NCBI RefSeq assembly: GCF_030817275.1
Contig: NZ_JAUSZD010000002.1
Coordinates: forward strand, 1,860,001-1,924,000
Source: Paenibacillus sp. V4I7
Lineage (GTDB): Bacteria > Bacillota > Bacilli > Paenibacillales > NBRC-103111
Length of the DNA: 64,000 bases
Reading direction: 5' to 3'
Positions 53,358 through 62,361 of this stretch are shown here, in pieces (position 1 is the first letter of the stretch; every line of letters starts with the position of its first letter). Under the pieces are notes generated by a model. That model was not told the DNA's origin. It saw only the letters and a program-made list of their open reading frames with translations, and ran no database searches. Position numbers and translations under genes: made by a program.

Positions 53358-54716
53358 ATGAAATTTCATAAAATCCTAATAGCGAACCGCGGAGAAATTG
53401 CTGTTCGTATTATCCGAGCTTGTCGTGAGCTTGGCATTTATACAGTGGCTGTTTATTCGGAAGCTGATCGTGATGCGCTTCATGTGCGTCTAGCCGACGA
53501 AGCCTATTGTATTGGGCCGACTGCCTCCAAGGACAGCTATTTGAACTTCACCAACTTGATGAGTGTTGCTACGCTAACAGAATGTGATGCGATCCATCCA
53601 GGATATGGCTTCTTAGCAGAAAATGCGGACTTCGCAGAAATTTGCGAGAGCTGCAATATTACATTTATCGGTCCTTCCCCAGATGCGATAAGCCGAATGG
53701 GTGATAAAGCGGTTGCCAAGCAAACGATGAAAGAAGCGAGAGTACCGATCATTCCAGGTTCAGACGGTTTGGTTGAGAACATTGACGACGCGATCGTCAT
53801 TGCTCGAGATATCGGTTACCCGATCATCATTAAAGCGACAGCAGGCGGCGGCGGTAAAGGTATACGTATTGCCGAGAACGAGGAAACACTCGTACAGCAG
53901 ATTACGGCAGCGCAGCAAGAAGCACAAAATGCTTTTGGCAACGCAGGTATATATTTGGAGAAATACTTGACAGGCATGAAGCATGTTGAGATTCAAATTT
54001 TAGCTGATAAACACGGTAATGTTGTTCACTTAGGTGAGCGTGACTGTTCCGTACAGCGCCGTAGACAGAAGCTTGTTGAGGAAGCTCCTTGCCCGATTCT
54101 GACAGCTGAAACACGCACAGCGATGGGGCAAGCGGCCGTTCGTGCAGCGAAAGCCGTTAATTATTCCGGTGCAGGAACCCTTGAGTTCCTACTCGGTCCC
54201 GATGGTAATTTCTACTTCATGGAAATGAACACGAGAATCCAGGTTGAGCATCCCGTAACCGAAATGATTACAGGAATCGATATCATCCAAGAGATGATTC
54301 ATGTAGCAGAAGGCAATCCATTATCTTTTGCACAAGAAGATGTCCGCATCAATGGATGGGCTATCGAGTGTCGTGTGAATGCGGAGGATCCGAATCGGAA
54401 CTTCATGCCTTCACCGGGCCAAGTGAAGTTTTACTTGCCGCCAGGTGGTTTTGGTGTTCGTGTTGACAGTGCGGTATATCCGGGCTACACAATCCCGCCA
54501 CACTATGATTCTATGATCGCTAAGCTTATTGTTTGGGGAAATACGCGAGAAGAAGCGATTGCCCGCATGAAAAGAGCACTCACTGAGTTTGCGGTGGAAG
54601 GTGTGAACACAACGATTCCCTTCCATTTGAAGCTGCTTGAGCACAAGAAATTTATCAAGGGTGACCATGATATTAAGTTCTTGGAAGAGCATGATGTCAA
54701 TGATCCAGAATCGTAG
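53358..54716 (+). CDS. accC: Acetyl-CoA carboxylase, biotin carboxylase subunit
   Basis: A 452-residue ATP-grasp enzyme that carboxylates biotin on AccB. It starts [17 protein letters not shown], has the glycine loop [11 protein letters not shown], the metal-binding part [16 protein letters not shown], and [13 protein letters not shown] near the end. An in-frame ATG 72 bp upstream lies in the repeat units, so the ATG after AGGAGG is used. The length is as in Bacillus subtilis (450). Confidence 0.96.
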   Translation: MKFHKILIANRGEIAVRIIRACRELGIYTVAVYSEADRDALHVRLADEAYCIGPTASKDSYLNFTNLMSVATLTECDAIHPGYGFLAENADFAEICESCNITFIGPSPDAISRMGDKAVAKQTMKEARVPIIPGSDGLVENIDDAIVIARDIGYPIIIKATAGGGGKGIRIAENEETLVQQITAAQQEAQNAFGNAGIYLEKYLTGMKHVEIQILADKHGNVVHLGERDCSVQRRRQKLVEEAPCPILTAETRTAMGQAAVRAAKAVNYSGAGTLEFLLGPDGNFYFMEMNTRIQVEHPVTEMITGIDIIQEMIHVAEGNPLSFAQEDVRINGWAIECRVNAEDPNRNFMPSPGQVKFYLPPGGFGVRVDSAVYPGYTIPPHYDSMIAKLIVWGNTREEAIARMKRALTEFAVEGVNTTIPFHLKLLEHKKFIKGDHDIKFLEEHDVNDPES

Positions 54717-54833
54717 ACAAACATTTGTCATATTTTTGACGAAATGGTATACTAATAAATTAAGATGGCTTATCCAAACAATGGATCAAGCAAAGAAATT
54801 CACATGAAACACGTTTGTTTCACAAATACAGTT

Positions 54834-54876
54834 ATGCTTACGACGCCAGTTTTGCTGGCGCAAAACTCTAAGGAGG
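54834..54876 (+). repeat. Shine-Dalgarno-linked repeat before yqhY
   Basis: A 43-bp unit starting ATGCTTACGACG, with hairpin GCCAGTTTTGCTGGC next to GCAAAACTC and ending CTAAGGAGG. It aligns without gaps with the units before accC and the aldose epimerase gene. Confidence 0.85.
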
Positions 54877-54883
54877 TGCCACA

Positions 54884-55297
54884 ATGAGCACAATCGCTCC
54901 GGATTACGTCAAAACAGACATGGGCAGCATCCAAATTGCCCCCGAGGTTATCGAAATCATTGCCGGTTTGGCAACGGTGGAAGTGCAAGGAGTAGCGGGG
55001 ATGAGTGGCGGATTAGCTGGCGGCATTGCTGAATTGCTTGGACGTAAGAATTTGTCCAAAGGCGTAAAGGTAGAAGTCGGACAACGTGAAGCAGCCATTG
55101 ACGTCTCCATCATTATTGAATATGGCAATCGAATTCCTGAAGTTGCAAGCGACATTCAACAAAATGTGAAGCAGGCAATTGAATCGATGACAGGCTTAAA
55201 TGTTGTTGAAGTCAACGTGCATATTCATGATGTTCATTTTAAATTGGCAGATAAACCGGTTGAAGAAGAAACAGCAGCTGCCCATCGTGTGAAATAG
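54884..55297 (+). CDS. yqhY: Asp23/YqhY-family envelope stress response protein
   Basis: A 137-residue Asp23-family protein. Conserved parts are IQIAPEVIEIIAGLATVEV, GVAGMSGG and VEVNVHIHDVHF. In Bacillus subtilis YqhY sits with accB-accC and is linked to control of acetyl-CoA carboxylase; in Staphylococcus Asp23 is bound to the membrane by AmaP. Here both contexts occur together, since amaP is the next gene. It is translated from AAGGAGG in a repeat unit. Confidence 0.92.
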   Translation: MSTIAPDYVKTDMGSIQIAPEVIEIIAGLATVEVQGVAGMSGGLAGGIAELLGRKNLSKGVKVEVGQREAAIDVSIIIEYGNRIPEVASDIQQNVKQAIESMTGLNVVEVNVHIHDVHFKLADKPVEEETAAAHRVK

Positions 55298-55327
55298 GCG
55301 GAATTGCTGCATCCATATGGATCAATT

Positions 55328-55356
55328 GAAACCCCCTACAGGTTGCAGGGGGTTTC
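55328..55356. terminator. Strong hairpin between yqhY and amaP
   Basis: GAAACCCCCT and AGGGGGTTTC form a perfect 10-bp stem with a 9-base loop. The T run is short (TTTC), so this may be a partial terminator or a stabiliser of the yqhY message. Confidence 0.55.
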
Positions 55357-55385
55357 CTCTAACTATAGGAAGGGGACAAGCTTAC

Positions 55386-55946
55386 GTGGCTAAAATTGTG
55401 GACAGGCTCTTGCTACTTCTCTATAGCCTAATTATTCTAATTGCTTCTATCGTTGTTTTGTTCACAGCTTCGAGTTGGATCCCGTTAGAACAAGCAGGTC
55501 AAATGTTAAGTAATTTTTATTTCGAAAAAAGCTTTGCATACCCAGCGATTATCATCAGCTTGGTCATGCTGTTGATCTCTGTTCGTTTCCTCATTTTAAC
55601 GCTGCGCCGCGGTCGTTCTCAAGCGCCATCCATCGACCAACGAACGGATTTCGGAGATATTCGCATCTCGATAGAAACGGTTGAGAATTTATCTTTGAAA
55701 GCCGCTGGTCGTACCAAAGGTGCCAAAGATTTACGTGCCCGTGTAAGGGTGAATCAATCAGGTCTAGAAATTACGATCAGAACCATTGTGGATGGGGAAA
55801 GTTCGATTCCTGAACTTACAGAAGAGATGCAAAGTACTGTGAAAAGTTACATCGAGGATATTACTGGCATTCCTGTAGCTTCCGTAACCGTATTCGTAGC
55901 GAACATCGTGCAATCAGCCCCAACTTTTAAAAGCCGAGTCGAATAG
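55386..55946 (+). CDS. amaP: AmaP, alkaline shock membrane anchor protein
   Basis: A 186-residue protein with two N-terminal membrane segments (LLLLLYSLIILIASIVVLF and AIIISLVMLLISVRFLIL) and a cytosolic domain related to Asp23 (ISIETVENLSLKAAG...LRARVRV). It should hold YqhY at the membrane. GTG at 55386 is preferred, with GGAAGGGG in front; a longer frame upstream runs through the hairpin. Confidence 0.87.
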   Translation: MAKIVDRLLLLLYSLIILIASIVVLFTASSWIPLEQAGQMLSNFYFEKSFAYPAIIISLVMLLISVRFLILTLRRGRSQAPSIDQRTDFGDIRISIETVENLSLKAAGRTKGAKDLRARVRVNQSGLEITIRTIVDGESSIPELTEEMQSTVKSYIEDITGIPVASVTVFVANIVQSAPTFKSRVE

Positions 55947-55960
55947 AGGTGAACCCACTC

Positions 55961-56188
55961 ATGTGGAATGAACTGTGGGAGTCCCATAGGGGCAAAGTAA
56001 TCGGAGTGGCAGCAGGCATTTTCTTCGGCTTCATTTATTTGTTTTTTGGTTTTTGGGATATGTTGATCTTTGGATTCATTGTTCTGCTCGGTTTATATGT
56101 CGGGAACAAACTGGATCGGAAAGAAAGTTTCGTCATTCTTGAAGACATTTGGCGCTATCTCACGCAAAAATGGAGAATGTTTCGCTAA
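55961..56188 (+). CDS. DUF2273 small membrane protein
   Basis: A 75-residue protein with two membrane segments (GVAAGIFFGFIYLFFGFW and LIFGFIVLLGLYVGNKL). It is a regular partner of amaP/asp23 genes in Bacillota. GAGGTG lies before the ATG. The function is unknown. Confidence 0.85.
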   Translation: MWNELWESHRGKVIGVAAGIFFGFIYLFFGFWDMLIFGFIVLLGLYVGNKLDRKESFVILEDIWRYLTQKWRMFR

Positions 56189-56282
56189 AATCCCTGGTTC
56201 TACCATGGATTTTTTTGTTTGGATTCATTCCAATATGACGTATACTAGTAAAAAGAGTTTTTTAGGACGAGTTACATCCATG

Positions 56283-56324
56283 ATTGCTTAAGAAGTCAGT
56301 TTTCTGGCGAAAACTTTTAGGAGG
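56283..56324 (+). repeat. Shine-Dalgarno-linked repeat before nusB
   Basis: A unit of about 42 bp: ATTGCTTAAGAAGTC, then stem AGTTTTC/GAAAACT with a TGGC loop, then TTTAGGAGG. It is a close relative of the accC and yqhY units and supplies the nusB ribosome site. Confidence 0.85.
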
Positions 56325-56330
56325 ACCATA

Positions 56331-56789
56331 ATGAAACGCAGAGTTGCACGAGAAATTGCCGTACAAAGCCTTTACCAAATCCAGATGAATGAGGCTACAC
56401 CTCAGGAAGCTGTCCAAATTGCGATTCATGAAGCAGAGCATGACAATGAAACAGAGTTGAATTTTTCTGGAGATAAAATTGACCCTCTATACATTATTGA
56501 ACTTGTTGAGGGTACATACAGTAACAAAGTTAGAATTGATGAACTGCTTGAAGAGTATTTAAAAGGTTGGGCGATGGACAGGCTCTCACGGATTGATCGT
56601 GAAGTGTTGCGTTTGGCTGTATATGAAATGCTGTACAGAGATGATGTTCCACCTAAAGTTGTCGTCAATGAGGCGATTGATTTGGCCAAGCATTATGGCA
56701 CGGAGGAGTCAGGTAAGTTCGTTAACGGTGTACTTGGTAAAATGATTAAAGAAGTTGAAGATTTAAAGGGCAAAGTAACTCCGTCCTAA
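56331..56789 (+). CDS. nusB: Transcription antitermination protein NusB
   Basis: A 152-residue all-helical protein of the NusB family. The N-terminal RNA-binding helix is RRVAREIAVQSLYQI, and the C-terminal family part is VVVNEAIDLAKHYG, then GKFVNGVLG. With NusE (S10) it binds boxA and keeps RNA polymerase going on rRNA genes. It is translated from AGGAGG at the end of a repeat unit. Confidence 0.95.
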   Translation: MKRRVAREIAVQSLYQIQMNEATPQEAVQIAIHEAEHDNETELNFSGDKIDPLYIIELVEGTYSNKVRIDELLEEYLKGWAMDRLSRIDREVLRLAVYEMLYRDDVPPKVVVNEAIDLAKHYGTEESGKFVNGVLGKMIKEVEDLKGKVTPS

Positions 56790-56841
56790 TTAACAATGAT
56801 TATTCAACCATTTATATATAGCCATTGCAAACACGAAGCTA

Positions 56842-56919
56842 ATGCTTACGAAGCAAGTTTTCTAAGAAAACTCTAAGCTGCTGCTTACGAAGAACGTTTT
56901 TCACAAAACTCTTAGGGGG
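56842..56919 (+). repeat. Two tandem Shine-Dalgarno-linked repeats before folD
   Basis: Copy A (56842-56877) reads ATGCTTACGAAGC, stem AGTTTTCT/AGAAAACT, CTAAG. Copy B (56881-56919) reads CTGCTTACGAAGAAC, GTTTTTCACAAAAC, then CTTAGGGGG, which is the folD ribosome site. Copy A has lost the GGAGG end. Confidence 0.85.
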
Positions 56920-56926
56920 AAATAAC

Positions 56927-57793
56927 ATGTCTGCACAAGTTATTAATGGGAAAGAACTCGTGAGTTCCATCCGTGAGGAGATCAGGTCGGATGCTGCCGC
57001 GCTTACTGCGCAAGGCAACCAGCCTGGTCTTGTCGTTGTTATTGTGGGAGAAGATGCGGCTTCACAGGTTTATGTAAGAAACAAAGCGAAAGCCTGTGAT
57101 GATGTAGGGATTTATTCCGAAGTACATCGTTTACCGGAAAATACAACGCAACAAGAGTTAATTGCACTTATTCATAAATTTAATAGCGATAGCCGAATTA
57201 ACGGTATTCTTGTTCAATCACCGCTGCCTAAGCATATAAATGAAGAAGCAGTTGTTGATGAAATTGATCCGCTTAAGGACGTGGATTGCTTCCACCCCAT
57301 GAATGTCGGTAACTTGATGATTGGCAAAGATGGTATGAAGCCATGTACACCGCATGGTGTTATCGAAATTCTAAAACGCACAGGAGTCGATATAGCTGGT
57401 AAGCACGCTGTTGTTGTAGGAAGAAGCAACATCGTAGGCAAACCAATGGCTATGCTGCTTCTGCGCGAGCACGCCACGGTATCCGTCGTTCACTCTCGTA
57501 CTCCGAATATGGAGGAAATTACAAAACAAGCGGATATTCTTGTTGTTGCTGTTGGTAAAGCAAATTTGATTAAAGCACATCACGTGAAGCCTGGTGCTGT
57601 CGTTATCGATGTGGGGATGAATCGTCCTGCAGACGGTAAACTGACAGGGGATGTTGATTTCGAAGCGGTTAAAGAGGTTGCAAGTGCAATCACACCCGTA
57701 CCCGGTTGCGTAGGTCCAATGACGATTACCATGCTGCTTCGCAACACCGTTGATGCAGCAAGTCGCGCAGCTAAAGCGAATGTGAGCGTTTAA
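56927..57793 (+). CDS. folD: Bifunctional methylenetetrahydrofolate dehydrogenase/cyclohydrolase
   Basis: A 288-residue enzyme that interconverts 5,10-methylene- and 10-formyl-tetrahydrofolate. Motifs are VYVRNKAKACDDVGI with the catalytic Lys, GILVQSPLPKH, PCTPHGVIEIL, and the NADP site VVVGRSNIVGKPMAMLLL. The end PVPGCVGPMTITMLL is typical. The ATG follows the second repeat's GGGGG. It lies 8 bp before xseA. Confidence 0.95.
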   Translation: MSAQVINGKELVSSIREEIRSDAAALTAQGNQPGLVVVIVGEDAASQVYVRNKAKACDDVGIYSEVHRLPENTTQQELIALIHKFNSDSRINGILVQSPLPKHINEEAVVDEIDPLKDVDCFHPMNVGNLMIGKDGMKPCTPHGVIEILKRTGVDIAGKHAVVVGRSNIVGKPMAMLLLREHATVSVVHSRTPNMEEITKQADILVVAVGKANLIKAHHVKPGAVVIDVGMNRPADGKLTGDVDFEAVKEVASAITPVPGCVGPMTITMLLRNTVDAASRAAKANVSV

Positions 57794-57801
57794 TAAGCAG
57801 T

Positions 57802-59172
57802 ATGGCGAGAAACGAGACGAAGATCTTATCTGTCAAGGATTTGAACCGTTATATTAAACTCATGCTAGAGGGCGATTCCCGTCTGCAGGATGTTTGGGTT
57901 CGTGGGGAAATCTCTAATTTCACTCACCATTCCAGCGGCCATATGTATTTTACGATTAAAGATGCGGATGGCAGGTTAAAAAGCATCATGTTTGCTTCGC
58001 ATAACCAGAAGCTCGGTTTTATTCCGAAAGAAGGAACGAAAGTGATCGCTCGCGGTAATATTTCCGTATATGAAAGAGACGGAGCGTATCAGTTCTATGT
58101 CACGGCGATGCAGCCGGATGGCATCGGCAGTTTGTATATGGCCTTCGAGCAGCTTAAGAAGAAGCTAGAAGGGGAAGGACTGTTCGCGGCGGAGCGCAAG
58201 AAACCGATTCCTCGGTTTCCGCGCGCAATCGGCGTGATCACGTCTCCGACAGGAGCCGCTGTGCGTGATGTCATCATCACACTGCAGCGCCGCTATCCGT
58301 CGGTCCAGATTCTTCTGTACCCGGTACTGGTACAGGGAGCGCAAGCAGGCCCTTCGATCGTCAAGGCGATCGAAGCGATGAACCGGCTCGGTGAAGCCGA
58401 CGTGCTCATCGTGGGCCGCGGCGGCGGCTCGCTCGAAGAGCTCTGGGCATTCAACGAGGAAGCCGTTGCGCGGAGCATTGCAGCTTCCGCGATTCCCGTC
58501 ATCTCGGCCGTCGGCCACGAGACGGACTTCACGATCGCGGACTTCGTCGCCGATCTAAGAGCGCCGACGCCTACGGCGGCGGCCGAGCTCGCGGTGCCGA
58601 ATCACCTCGAGCTGAAGCAGCAGCTGTCGCAGCAAGCGCAGCGGCTGCACTACGGGCTGCTCCAGCAGCTGCGCCGTAAGCAGGAACGGCTGGAGCGCGC
58701 GAAGCGCTCTCCGTTCCTAACGAACCCCCGCAGGCAGCTGCTGATGCAGCCTGCGGAACGACTCGACCGGCTGGCGGAGCAGCTCGGTTACCGCATGCGC
58801 CAGCGCCTAACGCTGTTGGCGGAACGGCGATTGAAGCTGGAGCGCCGCTTATCCAGCTTCAATCCCAAAGAGCAGGCCGTGTCCGCAAGGCGGCGCTTGG
58901 ATACTTCCAAGCGGCAGATGCTCACGGCCATGCAGACCCTCCTGCGTACGAAGAAGCAGGAGTGGCAGTCTGGCGTCCGTCATTTGGACGCCCTCAGCCC
59001 GCTGAAGGTCATGCAGCGGGGCTACAGCTTGGCGTACGACGAACAAGAGCATGAGCTCATTCGTTCAGTCTCCCAAGTGAAGGTTGGAGATTTCGTTAAG
59101 ATTCGTCTCAAGGACGGAAGGTTGAATTGTCAGGTATCGGGGATGGAGGAGAACAAAGATGTCTACGAGTGA
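57802..59172 (+). CDS. xseA: Exodeoxyribonuclease VII large subunit
   Basis: A 456-residue nuclease subunit that degrades single-stranded DNA. An N-terminal OB fold (VWVRGEISNFTHHSSGHMYF) leads to the catalytic domain (VITSPTGAAVRDVI, VGRGGGSLEELWAFN, VISAVGHETDFTI). A long coiled coil of about 120 residues follows. No good Shine-Dalgarno site lies before the ATG, so it may rely on coupling to folD. The middle (about 58190-59010) is much richer in GC than the flanks. The end overlaps xseB by 14 bp. Confidence 0.94.
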   Translation: MARNETKILSVKDLNRYIKLMLEGDSRLQDVWVRGEISNFTHHSSGHMYFTIKDADGRLKSIMFASHNQKLGFIPKEGTKVIARGNISVYERDGAYQFYVTAMQPDGIGSLYMAFEQLKKKLEGEGLFAAERKKPIPRFPRAIGVITSPTGAAVRDVIITLQRRYPSVQILLYPVLVQGAQAGPSIVKAIEAMNRLGEADVLIVGRGGGSLEELWAFNEEAVARSIAASAIPVISAVGHETDFTIADFVADLRAPTPTAAAELAVPNHLELKQQLSQQAQRLHYGLLQQLRRKQERLERAKRSPFLTNPRRQLLMQPAERLDRLAEQLGYRMRQRLTLLAERRLKLERRLSSFNPKEQAVSARRRLDTSKRQMLTAMQTLLRTKKQEWQSGVRHLDALSPLKVMQRGYSLAYDEQEHELIRSVSQVKVGDFVKIRLKDGRLNCQVSGMEENKDVYE

Positions 59173-59413
59173 AACGGAAGTTAGCTTTGAACTGGCCATT
59201 GAACAGTTGGAGCGCATAGTTGCCCAATTGGAAAGCGGCGATGTTCCTTTGGAGAAAGCGATTGAGCTATATCAGGAAGGCGTTCGGCTCTCCCATCTGT
59301 GCGGTGTGAAGCTTGAACAAGTGGAGAAGAAAATTGAGATGTTGGTTGAAGGTGAATCGGGCACTGTGAGCAGGAAGCCTTTCCAACCTGTCTTGGAAGA
59401 TAAGGGGAATTAG
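59159..59413 (+). CDS. xseB: Exodeoxyribonuclease VII small subunit
   Basis: An 84-residue helical partner of XseA. It has the family segments FELAIEQLERIVAQLESGD and PLEKAIELYQEG. GGAGGAG, inside the end of xseA, is its ribosome site; the 14-bp overlap couples the two subunits. Confidence 0.94.
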   Translation: MSTSETEVSFELAIEQLERIVAQLESGDVPLEKAIELYQEGVRLSHLCGVKLEQVEKKIEMLVEGESGTVSRKPFQPVLEDKGN

Positions 59414-59414
59414 G

Positions 59415-60320
59415 TTGAATAAGACGTCTACCATTCATGAATATATAGCTTCCCATGCAGACATGGTCGAAGCGGCTTTAATCCAAGCGCTGCCTGCAGC
59501 ATGGGACGTTCCTGGTTCTCTACGTGAGTCCATGAACTACTCCTTAATGGCTGGTGGCAAGCGCTTGCGCCCCATTCTGGTGCTAGCAGCAGCTGAAGTA
59601 CTAGGGGGTTCCCTAGAGGCAGCAATGCCTGTAGCTTTAGCCATTGAGATGGTTCATACTTACTCCCTGGTTCATGACGATTTGCCAGCAATGGATAATG
59701 ATGATTATCGCCGAGGCAAGCTGACGAATCATAAGGTATACGGTGAGGCCATGGCCATTCTAGCTGGCGATGCATTGCTGACGCAAGCATTCTTCAGCAT
59801 TACGCAGGCACATAAAGGACATGGCATTCCAGCAGAACGTGTGCTTTCCATCACAGAAGAACTTGCCATTTATGCAGGAGCGAGAGGAATGGTTGGCGGT
59901 CAAGCCGCTGATATGCTCGGAGAGCAAGGCATTACAAAGCTTGAAGAATTAGCTTTCATTCATACCCATAAGACGAGTGATCTCATTGTTTTCTCCTTAC
60001 GTGCAGGCGGTCATATTGCCGGCGCAACGGAAGCGCAACTTCGTGCCCTTAGTGAATTCGGCAATGCCATTGGTCTTGCTTTTCAAATTCAGGATGATAT
60101 TTTGGATATCATCGGTGATGAGAAGAAGTTAGGTAAGCCTGTGAAGAGCGATGAGAAGCAGCAGAAGGTAACGTATCCCTTTTTTATCGGGATCGAAGCT
60201 TCGGAGCAGAAGGTCAAGGATTTAACGAGTCAAGCCAAAGAAGCACTGCTTCGTGCACAGATTGCGCACCCTGAGAGGCTTCTCCAACTGGCGGATTACT
60301 TAATGAAGAGGGATCATTAA
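59415..60320 (+). CDS. ispA: Polyprenyl (farnesyl) diphosphate synthase
   Basis: A 301-residue trans-prenyltransferase. The first Asp-rich motif is DDLPAMDNDD and the second is QIQDDILD; GGKRLRP opens the substrate site. It joins isopentenyl units to give farnesyl diphosphate. The start is TTG, one base after the xseB stop and after AAGGGG. It lies 118 bp before dxs, as in Bacillus. Confidence 0.93.
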   Translation: MNKTSTIHEYIASHADMVEAALIQALPAAWDVPGSLRESMNYSLMAGGKRLRPILVLAAAEVLGGSLEAAMPVALAIEMVHTYSLVHDDLPAMDNDDYRRGKLTNHKVYGEAMAILAGDALLTQAFFSITQAHKGHGIPAERVLSITEELAIYAGARGMVGGQAADMLGEQGITKLEELAFIHTHKTSDLIVFSLRAGGHIAGATEAQLRALSEFGNAIGLAFQIQDDILDIIGDEKKLGKPVKSDEKQQKVTYPFFIGIEASEQKVKDLTSQAKEALLRAQIAHPERLLQLADYLMKRDH

Positions 60321-60360
60321 TCCTTTATTGCGTGTATGATTCCCCCTGCTTTTATGTGGT

Positions 60361-60391
60361 TTTACACGAAATACCCAATTTATGATATAAT
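60361..60391 (+). promoter_or_regulatory. Possible promoter upstream of dxs
   Basis: TATAAT at 60386-60391 with TTTACA or TTACAC 18-19 bp upstream. The long spacing makes it a modest promoter; dxs may also be read from upstream. Confidence 0.45.
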
Positions 60392-60438
60392 GATGAAATC
60401 GATCTCAGTATTTTCACATTGAAAGTGAGGAAACAAGC

Positions 60439-62325
60439 GTGCTGCTCGAACAAATCAATCGGCCTGAGGACTTAAAGCGTTTATCCTTGACGGAGCTTGA
60501 GACATTGGCTGGTGAAATCCGTCAATTTCTGATTGAGAAGCTGTCTGTTACAGGTGGACACTTGTCCTCCAATTTAGGTGTGGTTGAGCTCACCATTGCT
60601 TTACATACCTTGTTCCACAGCCCGTATGATAAATTTATTTTTGATGTGGGTCATCAAGCTTACGTACACAAAATTTTAACCGGTCGCAAAGATAAATTCG
60701 ATACCCTGCGCAAGTACAAGGGACTTTGTGGATTCGTGAAACGTTCTGAAAGTGAACATGACGTCTGGGAAGCCGGGCATAGCAGTACTTCGCTGTCAGC
60801 CGCAATGGGAATGGCGATGGCCCGTGATCTAAAAGGTGAACATAATAAAGTTGTTGCCGTTATTGGTGATGGGGCGATTACCGGTGGTATGGCGTTAGAA
60901 GCAATGAACCACATTGGTCATGAGAAGAAAAATATTATGGTCATTCTGAATGACAATGAAATGTCGATTGCGCCCAATGTCGGGGCTATTCATAATTATT
61001 TGAGCAAAATTCGTTCGGATCGTCATTATTTGAAGGCCAAAGAAGAAGTTGAACATTTACTTAAGAAAATTCCTGCCATCGGCGGCACCTTGGCCAAAAC
61101 CGCGGAAAAGCTGAAGGACAGTCTCAAATATTTTGTGTTAAACGGTGTTTGGTTTGAGGAATTAGGGTTCACTTATATTGGGCCTGTAGACGGACATAAT
61201 TTACCGGTATTACTCGATACGCTTAAACAGGCAGAGAAGATCAATGGTCCTGTGCTTGTTCATGTCGTAACGACCAAAGGTAAAGGGTATACACCAGCTG
61301 AGCAGGATTCGCACAGTTGGCATGGTCCAGGACCTTACAAGATCGAATCAGGACAGGTGCTTAAATCCGTAGGGCCTCCCATGTATACAGAAATTTTTGG
61401 AAATACGTTAATCGAGCTCGCTGAGAAGGATTCCAGAATTGTTGCTGTTACTCCAGCTATGCCTGGAGGCTCTGGGTTACTGAAGTTCGCGAAGCAGTTC
61501 CCCAATCGGATGATTGACGTTGGGATTGCGGAGCAGCATGCGGCAACACTATGTGCAGGTCTTGCAAGTGAAGGCTTGAAACCCGTATTTGCGGTATATT
61601 CCACTTTTCTACAGCGAGCTTACGATCAAGTCGTTCATGATATTTGCCGTCCCAAGCTGAATGTTACGTTTGCTATTGATCGTGCAGGGTTTGTGGGTCC
61701 AGATGGCGAGACCCATCATGGTGCTTACGATATTTCGTTTCTACGTTCGCTGCCGAACATGGTGCTTATGATGCCTAAGGACGAACGTGAATTAAGAGAT
61801 ATGATGCAGACTGCTCTTGAGTACAATGATGGACCTATCGCATACCGCTATCCAAGAAACAGCGGAACGGGATCCAGTATCGTTGAAGCGCCAAAAGCGA
61901 TTCCAATCGGTACATGGGAGACATTGCGTGACGGAGATTATGCTGCTGTACTTGCAGTCGGACCAATGGTGCAGATTGCCGAAGAGGCAGCCGAACAATT
62001 AGCTAAAGAAGGCTTCAACCTTCGCGTTGTCAATGCACGTTTCATTAAACCGCTTGATGAAGCTTACTTACTCCAGCTAGCAAGTGAGTCCATTCCAATC
62101 ATTACGATGGAAGAGGGTTCTATCCAAGGCGGACTTGGCAGCAGTGTAGTAGAATTCTACGCAGCCAAAGGTGTCGTAGGATTACACGTGCAAATAATGG
62201 GTATCCCGGATTACTTCGTTGAGCATGGAAGCGTGAAGGAACAGCGAGAAGAAGTTGGACTTACCACACAAAACTTAATCACTGAAGTGAAGAAGCTAGT
62301 GCCACGTAAACGACAACGAGCTTAG
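60439..62325 (+). CDS. dxs: 1-deoxy-D-xylulose-5-phosphate synthase
   Basis: A 628-residue thiamine-diphosphate enzyme that joins pyruvate and glyceraldehyde 3-phosphate, the first step of the MEP pathway. The cofactor motif is [18 protein letters not shown] with NDNEMSI. The second domain has [16 protein letters not shown] with the catalytic Glu, and [15 protein letters not shown]. It starts at GTG after GTGAGG. The yqxC gene begins within 40 bp. Confidence 0.96.
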   Translation: MLLEQINRPEDLKRLSLTELETLAGEIRQFLIEKLSVTGGHLSSNLGVVELTIALHTLFHSPYDKFIFDVGHQAYVHKILTGRKDKFDTLRKYKGLCGFVKRSESEHDVWEAGHSSTSLSAAMGMAMARDLKGEHNKVVAVIGDGAITGGMALEAMNHIGHEKKNIMVILNDNEMSIAPNVGAIHNYLSKIRSDRHYLKAKEEVEHLLKKIPAIGGTLAKTAEKLKDSLKYFVLNGVWFEELGFTYIGPVDGHNLPVLLDTLKQAEKINGPVLVHVVTTKGKGYTPAEQDSHSWHGPGPYKIESGQVLKSVGPPMYTEIFGNTLIELAEKDSRIVAVTPAMPGGSGLLKFAKQFPNRMIDVGIAEQHAATLCAGLASEGLKPVFAVYSTFLQRAYDQVVHDICRPKLNVTFAIDRAGFVGPDGETHHGAYDISFLRSLPNMVLMMPKDERELRDMMQTALEYNDGPIAYRYPRNSGTGSSIVEAPKAIPIGTWETLRDGDYAAVLAVGPMVQIAEEAAEQLAKEGFNLRVVNARFIKPLDEAYLLQLASESIPIITMEEGSIQGGLGSSVVEFYAAKGVVGLHVQIMGIPDYFVEHGSVKEQREEVGLTTQNLITEVKKLVPRKRQRA

Positions 62326-62361
62326 GCTATGGATGATAAGAATAGGAGTAACATAAACACA

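Noticed and set aside
57802-57830. Later start codon for xseA to obtain a better ribosome site
   Set aside because: The OB-fold N-terminus begins near the first ATG; shortening it would remove conserved residues.
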